Assembly (NCBI GenBank): GCA_900756725.1
Contig: CAAELJ010000087.1
Span: forward strand, 1-48,665
Length of the DNA: 48,665 nucleotides
Direction of reading: 5' to 3'
From: an uncultured Collinsella sp.
Lineage (GTDB): Bacteria; Actinomycetota; Coriobacteriia; Coriobacteriales; Coriobacteriaceae
A program made the position numbers and the translations under genes. The notes below the pieces were generated by a model. It was not told where the DNA came from. It was given only the letters and a program-made list of their open reading frames with translations, and did no database searches. This document shows positions 1 to 9,986 of the stretch, one piece after another (positions within the stretch are counted from its first letter, which is position 1; each line of letters opens with the position of its first letter).

Positions 1-38
1 TGCGGCGCGCGCCGAAAATGATCCGCTTTCCTCCGTCC

Positions 39-3000
39 CTAACGGATCAGCTGGCGGCGCTTGTCGGACAGGAAGACGCCGGCGGCAACCAGGACCGTGC
101 CTCCAATTACGAACGTCTCGCCCAGCAGGTTGGACACGTCGCCCGTGGCGGGCATCGTCGTCTGCTGCGTGGTGGCCTCGGACGCCGAGGTCATGTGCTT
201 GGCCTGGTACGCCACCTGCGTCGCAGGCTGAGTCTGCTCGCCATTCCCGCGCTCGGCGGCCTCTTGGCGAGCGATCTCGGCGTTGAGCTCGACAATAGCC
301 TGGTCGAGCTCGGCCTTGGCGGCGGTATAGTTGGCAAGCGCCTCCAAGTAGGCAGGTGCCACAGCATCCGTCGCAGCAACGGCAGCGTCGAGCTCAATCT
401 TGGCAGCTGCGGCGCGCTCGGCGGCATCGTGGGCTGCAGCGATCTTAGCGTTGAGCGCCTCATCCGCATCGTTGGCACGGCCGCTAGCGATGGCGTCGGC
501 AAGGTTGATCCTGCGCAGGCGGGCAACCGCGGCGGCAGAAGCATCGCGATCAGCGGTCGCATCCGTTACGGCGTCGTCCGCCGCAGTCACGCCAGACTCG
601 GCATCGGTCTTCGCCGAAGCCGCTGCCTCAACAGCAGCATCGGCAGCGGCCTTGTCCTCCGTCGCCTGAGCAAGCGCCGCGGCGGCATCATGTAGCTGAG
701 CCGCACGAGCAGCAGCCGCGACGGATGCGGCCTGAGCCGCGGTCACAGCCGTGCCGGCACCGCTCGCAGCAGCCTGGGCGGCAACAAGCTCGGCCTGGGC
801 AGCAGCGACGTCGGCATCTGCCTGGCCTGCCGCACCCTGCGCGGCATTCACTGCAGCCTGCGCGTCAGCCTGAACGGCACGCGCCCCCTCGAGCACCGCC
901 GAGGCCGCATCAAATGCACGCTGAGCAGCGGCAACGTCGGCAGAGTACGCAGCCAGCTCGTCCTGGGCGGCAGCAAGCGCGCTCTCCTTGTCGCCAACGC
1001 CGGCGCGAGCGGCATCCAGCGCACGCCGGGCAGCGGCAGCCTTGCCCTTGGCGACATCGAGTTCATCAGACTTGGCAGTCACGACACTCTGCGCCGCGGT
1101 AACCGCAGCGCTGGCAGCGTCCACGTCGGCGCGGGCATCAGCCACGGCACGCGCAGCGGCCTCAGCCGCGGCCTGCTTCTCCCCCACGGCAGCCTGGGCA
1201 TCCGAGGCCCCAGCGGCAGCAGCGTCAACATCGGCGGCAGCAGCATCGACTTGAGCCTGCCTTGCAGCGGCGGCCTGCGACGCGGCGCTCACCTTGCCGC
1301 CAGCCTGCGCAGCCGCGCCCTGAGCGGCAGAAAGCTCCTGACGAGCCGCGTCCACGCCCTGCCCAGGATTTGCCAACGAGTCACACCACGCATTAAGCGC
1401 AGCCTCGTATTCGGCAACCGTCATCGGATTGGCGGCATTCGTGTACCATCCTCCAGACATAGAGAACGTCTGCGCCTGCGTAAGCCAACGGTTCATCGTC
1501 CCGCGCGTGCAAACCCCCATACCCGTTACGGTGTAATCGGGATCGATCACATTCATGTAGTGACCGACTGTATGCACGCTCCCGCCATGCGCAGCCACGT
1601 AGCGATCGATTTCGTCGCCATGCTGCTCGTAGAAATCAAAAGCAGCCTTTCCCGTAAGGCCCGTCGCTCCCAGCGTAGCCGCAGCGCGGTCAAAGACGGC
1701 CTTCTCCTGATCGACCCACTGGATGAACGGGTCGCTTCCGTAGTTCCACGCCACGTTTTCGCCCACGTTGAACTGCATGGCGTGCGCAGTCTTGGTATCG
1801 GAGAAATTCGCATCGGCAATCGCGGTCGCCATCATGGCATACGTCACCTTGAGCTCACCCAGGCCAACGCTCGCACGATACTTGTTGCACGCCTTGAGCC
1901 ACACAATCGCTTGCTTCATGTTGGTCAGACTCGTCGCGTCAACCTCCTCGCCCACCTTGGTGAGGCTGGCATATTTGCAGTTGAGAATCAGGTCCGCCGC
2001 ATCGTCGGCACCCACGCTCTTAAAGAACGCAATGGCGCCCTGGCGGTAGTTTTCCGCCGAGGCGTTCGCCGTAGCCTGAGCGGCGTCGAGCTTGGCCTGC
2101 GCTTGAGCTACAGCCTGATCGGCCTGCTGCTTTTGAGCCTTTGCCTGGTCGAGCGCCTTGTCGGCAGCGTTCTTCTCGTCCTTAGCGGCCGAGAGCTTGG
2201 CCTGAGCGTCGGCCAGCGCCGCAAGCGCATTGGCATGCTCGGCCTTAGCCTGATCGACGGCGGCGTCTGCCGCGGTCGCAGCAGCCGTGGCAGCGTCCAA
2301 CTTGGACTGCGCGTCAGCCGCAGCCTGCTGCTGGACGGCGAGCGCCTGCTGAGCAGCCTGCACCTCACCCTCGGCAGTGGTCACTTCCTGCGAGGCAGCA
2401 GCGAGTTCGCCCTCGCGCTGCGCCTGGACCGACTTGGCGGCGTCCAGCGCGGCAGCGGCGGCGTCCACCTTGGCCTTGGCAGCCTCGTACTCCGGGCCCG
2501 CGGCACCCTGCTCGGCACGGTCGAGATCGGCCTTGGCGGCGTCATAGCTCGCCTGAGCGGCATTCACATCCTTATCGGCCGCATCCTTTGCCTGCTGAGC
2601 TGCCGAAAGCTTGCCTTGCGCGTCCTGCTGTTTGGCCGCGGCGGCATCAACGCCAGCCTGGGCATTCGAAAGCCTGACCTGCGCGTCGGCGGCCTGCTGC
2701 TTTGCCTGCTCCAGCTCGCTCGCGGCCTGCTCGGCAGCGGCCTGAGCCGCGGCAACAGCCTCGGGCGTGGCATCGGCAGCAGCGGCCTGCGCGGACTTGA
2801 GCGCAGCCTGGGCATCGTCGGCGGTCTTCTGGGCAGCGGTCAGGGCTTCACCCTTGTCCGTCAGATCCCTCTTTGCGGCATCGAGTGCAGCTTGAGCGTC
2901 TCGAGCGCCTTCACGTCCGCATCGGCCTTGTCCTGCGCGGCACCCATCTGCTGCTCCAGCTCGGCCGAAGCTGCAGAAGCGGCAGCGTCGCTTGTGCCAC

Positions 3001-3388
3001 GGGCCGCATCGTAGGCGCTCTGAGCCTGCTGCTGGTTGGCAGCGGCGGCGTCGTAAGGAGCGGCGGCCGCATCCAAATCGGCCTTGGCAGCAGCGGCCTT
3101 AGCGCGAGCCGCATCGACCGCAGCCTGCAGGTTGGCGACCTTCTGCACCGCTGACACCGTGCCCGCGCCAGCGCTAGCAGCAGCCGCGCTCGTCAACGGA
3201 GACAGCACCGCAGCCGGCTTCGCAGTAGCGTCGGCACCGTTCGCACCCTGCGCCACCGCAGTCAGCGGAGACAGCAGCGACCCGCCCGTCATGGCGATCG
3301 TTGCCGCAGCAACTGTCGCCATACGCCCGGCGGCCTTCGCCTTACCCGCAGCGCCGCCATTGATGTTCTTGTTCACGTTCTTGCTCAT
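39..3388 (-). pseudogene. Ala-rich CAP-domain surface protein with sortase anchor, split by one frameshift
   Basis: Two ORFs form one gene. The upstream part starts at the ATG at 3388 (MSKNVNKN, AAGGAA ribosome site) with a Lys-rich then hydrophobic signal peptide and runs to a stop near 2861. The downstream part ends at 39 and stays open upstream of its apparent GTG at 2567, through the same Ala/Asp/Gln-rich heptad sequence, to about 2900. One missing base near 2900 accounts for the shift: adding a G after CTCGAG restores KALEDAQAALDAA. The repaired protein has about 1,115 residues: signal peptide, Ala-rich coiled coil, a central SCP/CAP domain (motifs CNKYRASVGLGEL, GENVAWNYG, VGHYMNVID), a second Ala-rich coiled coil, and a C-terminal MPATGD sorting motif, hydrophobic segment and KRRQLIR tail. 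Inferred role: wall-anchored surface protein. The shift may be real, phase-variable or a sequencing error. Confidence 0.8.
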
Positions 3389-3507
3389 TGCCGATTCCTT
3401 CCCACGATGAGCTGATGTTTGACACATAATCGATCCAATATGCCCCGCTAAAAAGAGGTGATAACGGGGTAATTAAATCGGAGGAGTTGGAGACAAGCCC
3501 ACATCCA

Positions 3508-3702
3508 TCAGCGGATGCCGAGCTCATACTCCCGCTCGCGCTCAATATCATTCAGGTACTCATAATCTTCGGAGCTAAGCTCTAGATCATCTTGAGCGAA
3601 CATGTAGTTCTCGGCCTTAGAACCAATACTGCAACCGTAGATGGTATTGAGATCGATATGGTCGGTATTGTCGTTGTAAAGGGGGAAAATTCTGCTGGTC
3701 AT
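3508..3702 (-). CDS. Small acidic hypothetical protein (64 aa)
   Basis: A 64-residue ORF downstream of the Argonaute-like gene on the same strand. The ATG at 3702 has GAGAGG nine bases upstream; a TTG two codons earlier is less well placed. The product is rich in Asp, Glu and Tyr (C-terminal DYEYLNDIEREREYELGIR) with no membrane segment or known motif. It lies about 150 bp after the defence operon, so it could be a trailing accessory gene or an unrelated small ORF. Function unknown. Confidence 0.4.
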   Translation of the reverse strand: MTSRIFPLYNDNTDHIDLNTIYGCSIGSKAENYMFAQDDLELSSEDYEYLNDIEREREYELGIR

Positions 3703-3742
3703 GCTCAAGTACCTCTCAACATAAACTGAAAACTCGTTTGCT

Positions 3743-3759
3743 TGGTCTCTTTTTGAGAC
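3743..3759. other. Small hairpin between the DdmE-like gene and the small ORF
   Basis: A 6-bp perfect stem (GGTCTC/GAGACC) with a 5-base T loop, read on the plus strand. It lies about 100 bp past the stop of the DdmE-like gene. There is no U-tract after the stem on the minus strand, so it is at best a weak terminator or attenuator. Confidence 0.25.
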
Positions 3760-3855
3760 CCCATCTGATGTGCTATGGCTGCAGTATATGTTCTCCCCTT
3801 TTACAATGCAAGCGTAATTTCAAAAAGTTCTAGGAGCGATAATTGCGCAACACCA

Positions 3856-5751
3856 TCACTTGTCGCCACCGCCATCCTCTACCGCGCCCTCACGCGCAGC
3901 GCACTCGTTGAGATACTTGACCGGAATCGGCCACACGGACGGAGCCTTATAGCGCGAAAGGCCTATGTTGGCCAGCTGAACCAACAACTCAGACAAATCA
4001 TCGCCGTCGAGTACCTCAATCGAACGCACGTGAATCGCAGTCGCCATATCCTCCTGGGTGCCGTTGTTGACGCCCACAAAATAGCAAGTCTTGCCCGCAC
4101 GCTCGAACGTTCCAATGCCGTAATAAGGCGAGTTGTAGCTCTCGAAAATCTCTTTCTTACGCCCTGCTTTGCCTGTGAGCTGATGCTCACCCACCAGGGC
4201 CATAAAGTTATTGGAAAACGTCGTCAGTCCCGTATCCCGCACGCGCGCAAGCATAGACTGCCCGTCCGCATGCACGTCAAAGACATAGGCGCCCTTATCG
4301 AATTTGCCGTCCGCGGTCAGCAGATCGAGCTCCATCTCGTCCTCGGGACCATCCTCTGCCGAATGTGAGGCATAGCGCATGCCCCCATCCGCGCCAATCG
4401 CCAACGTAGCGATACGCGAATCCAGCTCAATCTTGTCCTTTGTTTTATGCGGCACATCGACCAAGCCACACACCGTCACCGACTCAATATCCAAAGCATC
4501 AAGATCAAACGCCGTCACCCGCTCGTCGACAACATCCTGCTTTACCAGCAGTTCTTTGAGCATGGCGCCCAGGATCGCCTCTTGCGCATTGCGATCCTTT
4601 TGCTTTGGCGCCACCTTAAACAGTGGCTCGCACACATCCGGTGTCACGTGCTGTTCCACCACGCCAGCATGTAAGGCATAGCCGTCGTCCTCAGCAACCT
4701 CATTGGGCACAACGACAAGGTTCAGCGCCCGCGAATCCACGGCCCTTCCGCCATACGTTGCGCGAACGCCCCACGAGGAATCGTTAAGTCGATCGGCCAG
4801 CTGGCGCGCCACTTCGGCAAGCCCATTGCGCGCAAACGACACCACGATTCGCTGCCCCGCCATGCGCTCCGCAACCACGCGCGCGTACTCATCACCCTTG
4901 AGCACCTCGTAGAAACTCTTACGCGGGTATTCCATGAGCGTCACCCGGGCGAAGTCGCTGTAACGGCGTTCGAGAATCTGCAGCTCTCGATACAAAATGC
5001 CCTTCTTGGTATAGGCGACCTTGTCCGCCTGGGCCGAGAACGTCAGATCACGGCGCTTGGACGGCTTGTCGCCCTTGGCTCGGCGCAGGATGTACTCGTC
5101 TTTTTGTTCGTGGGCAAGCACCATCGTCGCCACGGGCGATAGCCTGTAGCCCACTTGGCTCTTAATCTTTTCGAGCTCTTTCTCGTCACCTTGTGCCCTG
5201 CCAATAAGCACACGGCGCTTGGTAAACGTCCGAATCTTAAGATCAAAGGTGCAATCCTCATCGATAACGATTTCAACCGTTTCGATCTTGGCAGGTCCCC
5301 TTCCGTCGCTTTCGACAGCATCGCGGCGGGCACCCTTGGCGCTAATGACATACAGGTGCCCGGTGTCATTGGGAACTTCGTCCTCAATCCCCTCAAACTG
5401 AGAGCAGGAGTTGAACAGCAAGCGGAGCGCAACGTAATCGTCCAACTCGTTCCAATTAGTTTTAATCGGAACTATCTGCTCCTGATAAAGCGAGGCATTA
5501 AGGTCGCCCGTCTGCACGCCCGCTTTGACCATCAGAAAGACGCGGTTGTCTGCAAGCTGCGTGAGCGCGACGACCTTGCCCGTCTGGCACACATCGGCCA
5601 TAAAGTTCGCCACGGCATGCTTGCCCGCATCGCCGACGTTGCACCAAAAGACCGAGTAGCGCTCCTCGGCAGCAGCGGCATCGAGCTGCAACACGAGCTC
5701 TGATACGGCGATGTCTCCCAAACCGCACGGCTGGTTATGCTTCGATTGCAC
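3856..5751 (-). CDS. ddmE-like: DdmE-like prokaryotic Argonaute (MID-PIWI) protein
   Basis: 631 aa, probable guide-binding partner of the helicase-nuclease encoded just upstream. Residues about 1-290 are unrecognised (N/PAZ-like position). Residues about 300-400 read like an Argonaute MID domain (NLVVVPNE; YALHAGVVEQHV in the place of the family's Y..K....GI..Q). Residues about 424-618 read like a PIWI domain: VTVCGLVDVPH corresponds to the start strand hhGhDVsH, SRIATLAIGADG follows, and the end APSVWPIPVKYLNECA matches the terminal PxPxxYA signature. A full catalytic DEDX tetrad is not evident, as in the inactive DdmE of Vibrio cholerae (about 690 aa). The GTG start at 5751 has GGAGG nine bases upstream and overlaps the helicase stop by 17 bp, implying translational coupling. 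In DdmDE, the Argonaute finds plasmid DNA with short DNA guides and loads the helicase-nuclease. The assignment rests on architecture and hand-read motifs. The alternative is another PIWI class such as pPIWI-RE. Confidence 0.68.
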   Translation of the reverse strand: MQSKHNQPCGLGDIAVSELVLQLDAAAAEERYSVFWCNVGDAGKHAVANFMADVCQTGKVVALTQLADNRVFLMVKAGVQTGDLNASLYQEQIVPIKTNWNELDDYVALRLLFNSCSQFEGIEDEVPNDTGHLYVISAKGARRDAVESDGRGPAKIETVEIVIDEDCTFDLKIRTFTKRRVLIGRAQGDEKELEKIKSQVGYRLSPVATMVLAHEQKDEYILRRAKGDKPSKRRDLTFSAQADKVAYTKKGILYRELQILERRYSDFARVTLMEYPRKSFYEVLKGDEYARVVAERMAGQRIVVSFARNGLAEVARQLADRLNDSSWGVRATYGGRAVDSRALNLVVVPNEVAEDDGYALHAGVVEQHVTPDVCEPLFKVAPKQKDRNAQEAILGAMLKELLVKQDVVDERVTAFDLDALDIESVTVCGLVDVPHKTKDKIELDSRIATLAIGADGGMRYASHSAEDGPEDEMELDLLTADGKFDKGAYVFDVHADGQSMLARVRDTGLTTFSNNFMALVGEHQLTGKAGRKKEIFESYNSPYYGIGTFERAGKTCYFVGVNNGTQEDMATAIHVRSIEVLDGDDLSELLVQLANIGLSRYKAPSVWPIPVKYLNECAAREGAVEDGGGDK

Positions 5752-8700
5752 GGCCGATCGCCTCCATCATCTCCAAATTGATTGCACCGTCGGCGGCCAT
5801 ATAAGGAACGGAGAACACAGTCCCCTCAGCATCGAGTGCCTTGGGCACGCACTCAAGCGCTGCCTCATCAGCCAAAACGTTGACGATTAGCAGGCGTTTC
5901 GCCCCAACCTTTTGAGCCTTCGCCCTAAAGCGCTCGGCATCCGACGCCTCGCGACCGTCGCGAACATAAGCGATATAGGCACCGATGCGATAGTGCTTAA
6001 AATCGATCCATACCCCGGTCGTGTTGCCAGCAGCATCGAGCACCTCAAAGTCGCCACCTGTCTCGGCGTGTGCCGCATCGCCACGCGTAAGCGAATAGCG
6101 GCCGTCGTAATATGCCTCAAAGATTGCCCTTCCGGCAGATTCTCCCAGCTCACCCAGGTAGACCGCCTGGAACATATAGGGCGTCATGTGCGCCGTCGCC
6201 GCCGGCTGCAGCGTTGTGGGCACCCCGTCGCTCGACCAACGCTCACGCACTTCGCGAATTGACAGCAGCTCGGGTACGCGCGCCGCCGCCTGGCTCACCT
6301 GGCGAACCGTCGCGCCCTTTAAGCCCTCCTTGCAGTGGCAACGATCCTCCAGACGAGCAGCAATCTGCTCGACGGGCTCACCATCGTAGCTAGGGAATTC
6401 AAAGTGCGGCACCTTGCATGCCCCGCCTTCTGCATAGGCATAGCCATTTGCAGCATGCGACATGCGCAGCGCGGTACTCCGGCGCTCTGGGTATTGCGCG
6501 AGATCTTCCCACGGCAGGCAAAAATGATGCAGGTAAAAGTCGCGCTCGCCATCAAAAGCAGTGAGATCTTCGTCCCCGGCGTTTAGCGAGGTAACTTTCC
6601 ACGCCAGCTTTTCGTGCTTTTGCTTGGCAAGGTTGTTCCTAAAGGCGGCAAGGTTCTGCTGCTTAACGGCAGCGTGTTCCTTGTTGTCCGTCATATGGTT
6701 GTTGGCAGCGGCGCAGGCACCAACCACCTGCTCAAGCTCGTAGCCCATCGGCAAATCATGCAAGAACGAAAAGTTGCAATCGTTCGCAATCTCGCGGTCG
6801 AGCAGCACCTGCACGCAAGGCATCTTTACACTCGTGCGCATCAGGCGACCCACAGCCTGTGCCACAATGCGAGCGCCTTCGACCTGATAAGAGAGGGTGT
6901 CGCGCACCGGCAGGCTCTTATTAACGCCAGATAGAAGCATCCGTACGTTCCGGCGCTTTTGAGTAAACGGAACCTCGCCGCGCGCTACCAGTTCCTCCTG
7001 CTCCACCACGCCAAGTAGCGCCTGCTGGACAAACTTATTTGAGTTGATCTCCACTCCCCAGGTCAAACGACTTGTGGGCGACTCGATATATAAGAAATCA
7101 AGATCCATCTTGGGGCGACGGTCGGCATTTTCAAAGCCGCAATCGACCTGATGAACCATGTCGCACAGATTCTCCGGCACCTTGTATTTGAGATTCTTGG
7201 AAAAGCCACCGGCCGAAAGATTGATAAACATCAGGGTCGGCTGGCCCAGCTCGAGACGTTTTTGAGCGCCACGCCAACCTGCATCCCATTCCGCAGCGTT
7301 AAAGCACGGCACCATGTCCTTGGCGGCCTCAAGCGATTTCTCGTACGACATCTCGGGGCACTTGATGTTTCTAATCACCAGCTCCGCGACAATCTCGCGC
7401 GCAAGATCCAGCGCCAGACTATTGAATTCGCCATGGTTTCCCATGTGGCGCGTGGTAAAAACGGCTCCCGCCCGTTGCTCGTTACGCGCCACACCACGGG
7501 CCCAAGTACTCACGGCAACAAGCGTCTTGCTCAGGCGCTTCAGCTCAAACTCGATGCTCTTGGCGTCGCTCACGCCCACCCTGCCAGCAATCTTTAAGCG
7601 CAAGCGCACCGCAAGTCCCTCACTCACGCCAATCCCGTCAAAGAACCGCATCGCGCGCTCGTACACCTCGTCGGGCGACACAATGATGCCGCCAAAGGCG
7701 CCGCCTGCCAGCGCGACCATGCCGGCAATTTCCTTGGACTCATCCACCCAGGCAATATCGACGTCGTACTCCTTCGCAGCCTGTTTGTTAAACAGCTTAG
7801 TCTGTCGCACGATTTCCTGGTTGAGCTCGCCAATCCAAGCGTCCTTGCGAACCACGCCATGAACCTCGTCAAGGTAATCGAGGTTGAAGTTTTTGACGGT
7901 CGGCGCACTCCATGTTGCGCTCATGCACACGCAAGGCGCTTTGGCGGCAATGGAGGCAAGGTAGGCCTCGGGCATGCGCTCAATGCCGTGGCTGGTTAGG
8001 TACGTGGTAAACATGTGCTCGATGGTGGTTTCCATCACTAGATAATCGACACCACGCGCATACATCGAGTCGTCGGCGGCATCGATCTCGTCATTCTTGC
8101 GATCTTTAAAGAACAGCGCCAGCATCAACGAATCCCAAAAATACTTCTCGCTGGTCTGGTTGTTCCTAATGCCCAGGGCATCGATGATGTTCTTGCGCGA
8201 AAGGTCGTCCTTGTACGAAATGCTGCCGTAGTACAGCTTGTCCATAAGCGTGGCGCAACGGGCGAGATGACCCACCACCATCCTGACCAGACCGCGTGCA
8301 CGACGCACCGCCTTGCTGACGGTTTGCTGCCCACTCCCTCCGCGAGTGATAATCATATTGCGAGTACCGCCCTCATTGAGTTTGAAGCGCAACGGATTCG
8401 CCGAGTTGTCGCCCACCGAAATATCGTCGCTGCCAAACAGATGTCGACCGGAGAGCTGCTCTTCTTTCGCCTCGTCAGACAGCGCAAAAGGCGGACGCAG
8501 TTTCATGTCCTTAATACAAGAGGCGAGTGCCTTTTGAATTTTCTTGACATCCTTGGCGATTTCTTCGGCATCTTCCTCTACGCTCGCCCGCGAAACCCTG
8601 TTCCTCTCGGCGTTTGACCCTTTGTGATCGCCCGACGTGGAAGCGTGCGTATAGACCGCCATCCATTGATCTCGATTCCCCAGTAGCAAGGGGTCCACCA

Positions 8701-9667
8701 CACCGCCGTTAAAATGACGATCGAGGATACGCAATACTTCGTCCGGTTGAAACGTCACGGGATCGTCTGTCAGCGTCGACAGTATGTCGGCCTTCATGTG
8801 GTCGATTTCATCAAAGATAAACAGGCCCTTCTCGGCAGCCATTGCGTTAAAGAGCACAACGCCTGCACCGGTCACTGTATCGATCCTATTGATGAGCTTT
8901 TGCGGCGTCAGGGCAATCACATGCGGTATGCTCTCGTCATTGAGCAGGGCAGACGGCCAAATCTGGGGGATCACCTCCATGCCGCGCGTGATGTTTTTGA
9001 GCTCGTGGCTCACAGCCCAACGCAAGCTCGCATCCGCCGACGATAGCTTGTCGCGAAGGGCGGGGGTCAAACGGTCTGCAACACCTCCCAGACGATTTCG
9101 AGTGTCAAGGATGCCCAAAAGGTCATCGGCGATCTCCATCGCGTTGCCCCACGCTCGCTTAATGATGCGATGAGAGCTCTCGTCGTCCGCCTCGATGGGA
9201 CACGGAATGTCGCGCACGCCCACGGCGCCCTTACCGCGCGTAGTCTCAATCCAATGCAGGATGTTATCGCCCGCACGCGGAAGATCGAACACCATGCGCT
9301 GCGCGGCATCGCCATCCATGCCCTGTTCAACCAGCAATTTGCGCACGCTCGCAACGTAGTTGTCGCGGTTGTCCTTACCCGGCACCACAAACACCAGGTA
9401 ACGACGGCCCGGGCACTTGTTAAAACAGCCCGAATCGTCCCAGCCACCGGCGATGAGGTCGGCTGTGACCTGCTCGGCCGTATAGTTTTTACCCGAGCCC
9501 GTCGTGGCGCCCAAAAAGTACAGGCCATTGTTGCCCTGATCCTTGGGGGCAAACAGCGCACGCTCAAAAAACTCGCGCATCGCCTTTTGACGTGCAAGAT
9601 AGGGAGCGAGCTCCTTGTCGTCCGCAGACGACGGATTCGATTGGCAGTTGAGATCCCACATAGCCAT
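5735..9667 (-). CDS. ddmD-like: DdmD-like SF2 helicase with C-terminal PD-(D/E)xK nuclease
   Basis: 1310 aa. Walker A GATTGSGKNYT lies at about 53-63, Walker B FIFDEID at about 284-290, motif III MSAT at about 583, and motif VI QAVGRLMRTS at about 937-946, so it is a superfamily 2 helicase with a long insertion between motifs II and III. The last about 110 residues hold a nuclease core, GDFEVLD followed by WIDFKHYR, which gives the D...D-x-K pattern of the PD-(D/E)xK fold. Vibrio cholerae DdmD (about 1,190 aa) has the same order, helicase then C-terminal nuclease, and degrades plasmid DNA after recruitment by DdmE. The start is the ATG at 9667 with GGAGG seven bases upstream; a TTG two codons earlier is less likely. 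The next gene overlaps the stop by 17 bp. The alternative is another defence helicase-nuclease, but the paired PIWI-like gene favours DdmD. Confidence 0.75.
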   Translation of the reverse strand: MAMWDLNCQSNPSSADDKELAPYLARQKAMREFFERALFAPKDQGNNGLYFLGATTGSGKNYTAEQVTADLIAGGWDDSGCFNKCPGRRYLVFVVPGKDNRDNYVASVRKLLVEQGMDGDAAQRMVFDLPRAGDNILHWIETTRGKGAVGVRDIPCPIEADDESSHRIIKRAWGNAMEIADDLLGILDTRNRLGGVADRLTPALRDKLSSADASLRWAVSHELKNITRGMEVIPQIWPSALLNDESIPHVIALTPQKLINRIDTVTGAGVVLFNAMAAEKGLFIFDEIDHMKADILSTLTDDPVTFQPDEVLRILDRHFNGGVVDPLLLGNRDQWMAVYTHASTSGDHKGSNAERNRVSRASVEEDAEEIAKDVKKIQKALASCIKDMKLRPPFALSDEAKEEQLSGRHLFGSDDISVGDNSANPLRFKLNEGGTRNMIITRGGSGQQTVSKAVRRARGLVRMVVGHLARCATLMDKLYYGSISYKDDLSRKNIIDALGIRNNQTSEKYFWDSLMLALFFKDRKNDEIDAADDSMYARGVDYLVMETTIEHMFTTYLTSHGIERMPEAYLASIAAKAPCVCMSATWSAPTVKNFNLDYLDEVHGVVRKDAWIGELNQEIVRQTKLFNKQAAKEYDVDIAWVDESKEIAGMVALAGGAFGGIIVSPDEVYERAMRFFDGIGVSEGLAVRLRLKIAGRVGVSDAKSIEFELKRLSKTLVAVSTWARGVARNEQRAGAVFTTRHMGNHGEFNSLALDLAREIVAELVIRNIKCPEMSYEKSLEAAKDMVPCFNAAEWDAGWRGAQKRLELGQPTLMFINLSAGGFSKNLKYKVPENLCDMVHQVDCGFENADRRPKMDLDFLYIESPTSRLTWGVEINSNKFVQQALLGVVEQEELVARGEVPFTQKRRNVRMLLSGVNKSLPVRDTLSYQVEGARIVAQAVGRLMRTSVKMPCVQVLLDREIANDCNFSFLHDLPMGYELEQVVGACAAANNHMTDNKEHAAVKQQNLAAFRNNLAKQKHEKLAWKVTSLNAGDEDLTAFDGERDFYLHHFCLPWEDLAQYPERRSTALRMSHAANGYAYAEGGACKVPHFEFPSYDGEPVEQIAARLEDRCHCKEGLKGATVRQVSQAAARVPELLSIREVRERWSSDGVPTTLQPAATAHMTPYMFQAVYLGELGESAGRAIFEAYYDGRYSLTRGDAAHAETGGDFEVLDAAGNTTGVWIDFKHYRIGAYIAYVRDGREASDAERFRAKAQKVGAKRLLIVNVLADEAALECVPKALDAEGTVFSVPYMAADGAINLEMMEAIGRAIEA

Positions 9668-9800
9668 GGTCAAACCTCCGATTTAGTTGTTACACGTGTT
9701 TGATACCATCCCGTGCGGACAAAACTCGCGCTGGGCGGTCAAGGCGGCGGCGTCCATGCCGCTTGAGAGAAGAAAGAAAGGAAAGAGGAGCAGTCAGCGA

Positions 9801-9986
9801 CTACTCGCACGAAGCGAGCAGTTTCTTAAGATCGCACTCCAACGCCTCGCGCTCTTTGGCATCGATCACTGCAAGGGCGACACGCATCAGGGATGCATCG
9901 GCGGCAGACTCTTGAACCTGGTCGGGGCGCTTGCTAAAGCTTTTCCCGGCAGCCTTCCGATCGGTCGCGCCGTTCAGTGCGGTGGC
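9801..9986 (-). other. Open reading stretch after the acidic protein, possibly its frameshifted tail
   Basis: After the stop at 9986, the minus strand stays open in another frame to a TAG at 9801: QSLATALNGATDRKAAGKSF, continuing to KEREALECDLKKLLASCE, about 60 residues. It looks like real protein sequence (charged helix, leucine spacing) but has no ATG, GTG or TTG before an internal ATG at 9887, which would give only about 29 aa. It could be a C-terminal extension of the upstream gene reached by a frameshift, a gene with a non-standard start, or a relic. Confidence 0.35.

Noticed and set aside
3..14. CGGCGCGCGCCG palindrome at the window edge after the surface protein
   Set aside because: It could be part of a terminator, but the following sequence lies outside the window, so no call is possible.
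1251..3014. Long plus-strand ORF (587 aa) opposite the surface protein gene
   Set aside because: It is the mirror of an Ala-rich, GC-rich coding strand; composition is Leu/Arg/Gly junk with no domain, and the minus frame has signal peptide, CAP domain and anchor.
3856..9667. CRISPR-Cas interpretation (Cas3-like helicase-nuclease with a Cas partner)
   Set aside because: No HD domain, no repeat-spacer array and no cas1/cas2 in the window; the partner reads as MID-PIWI.
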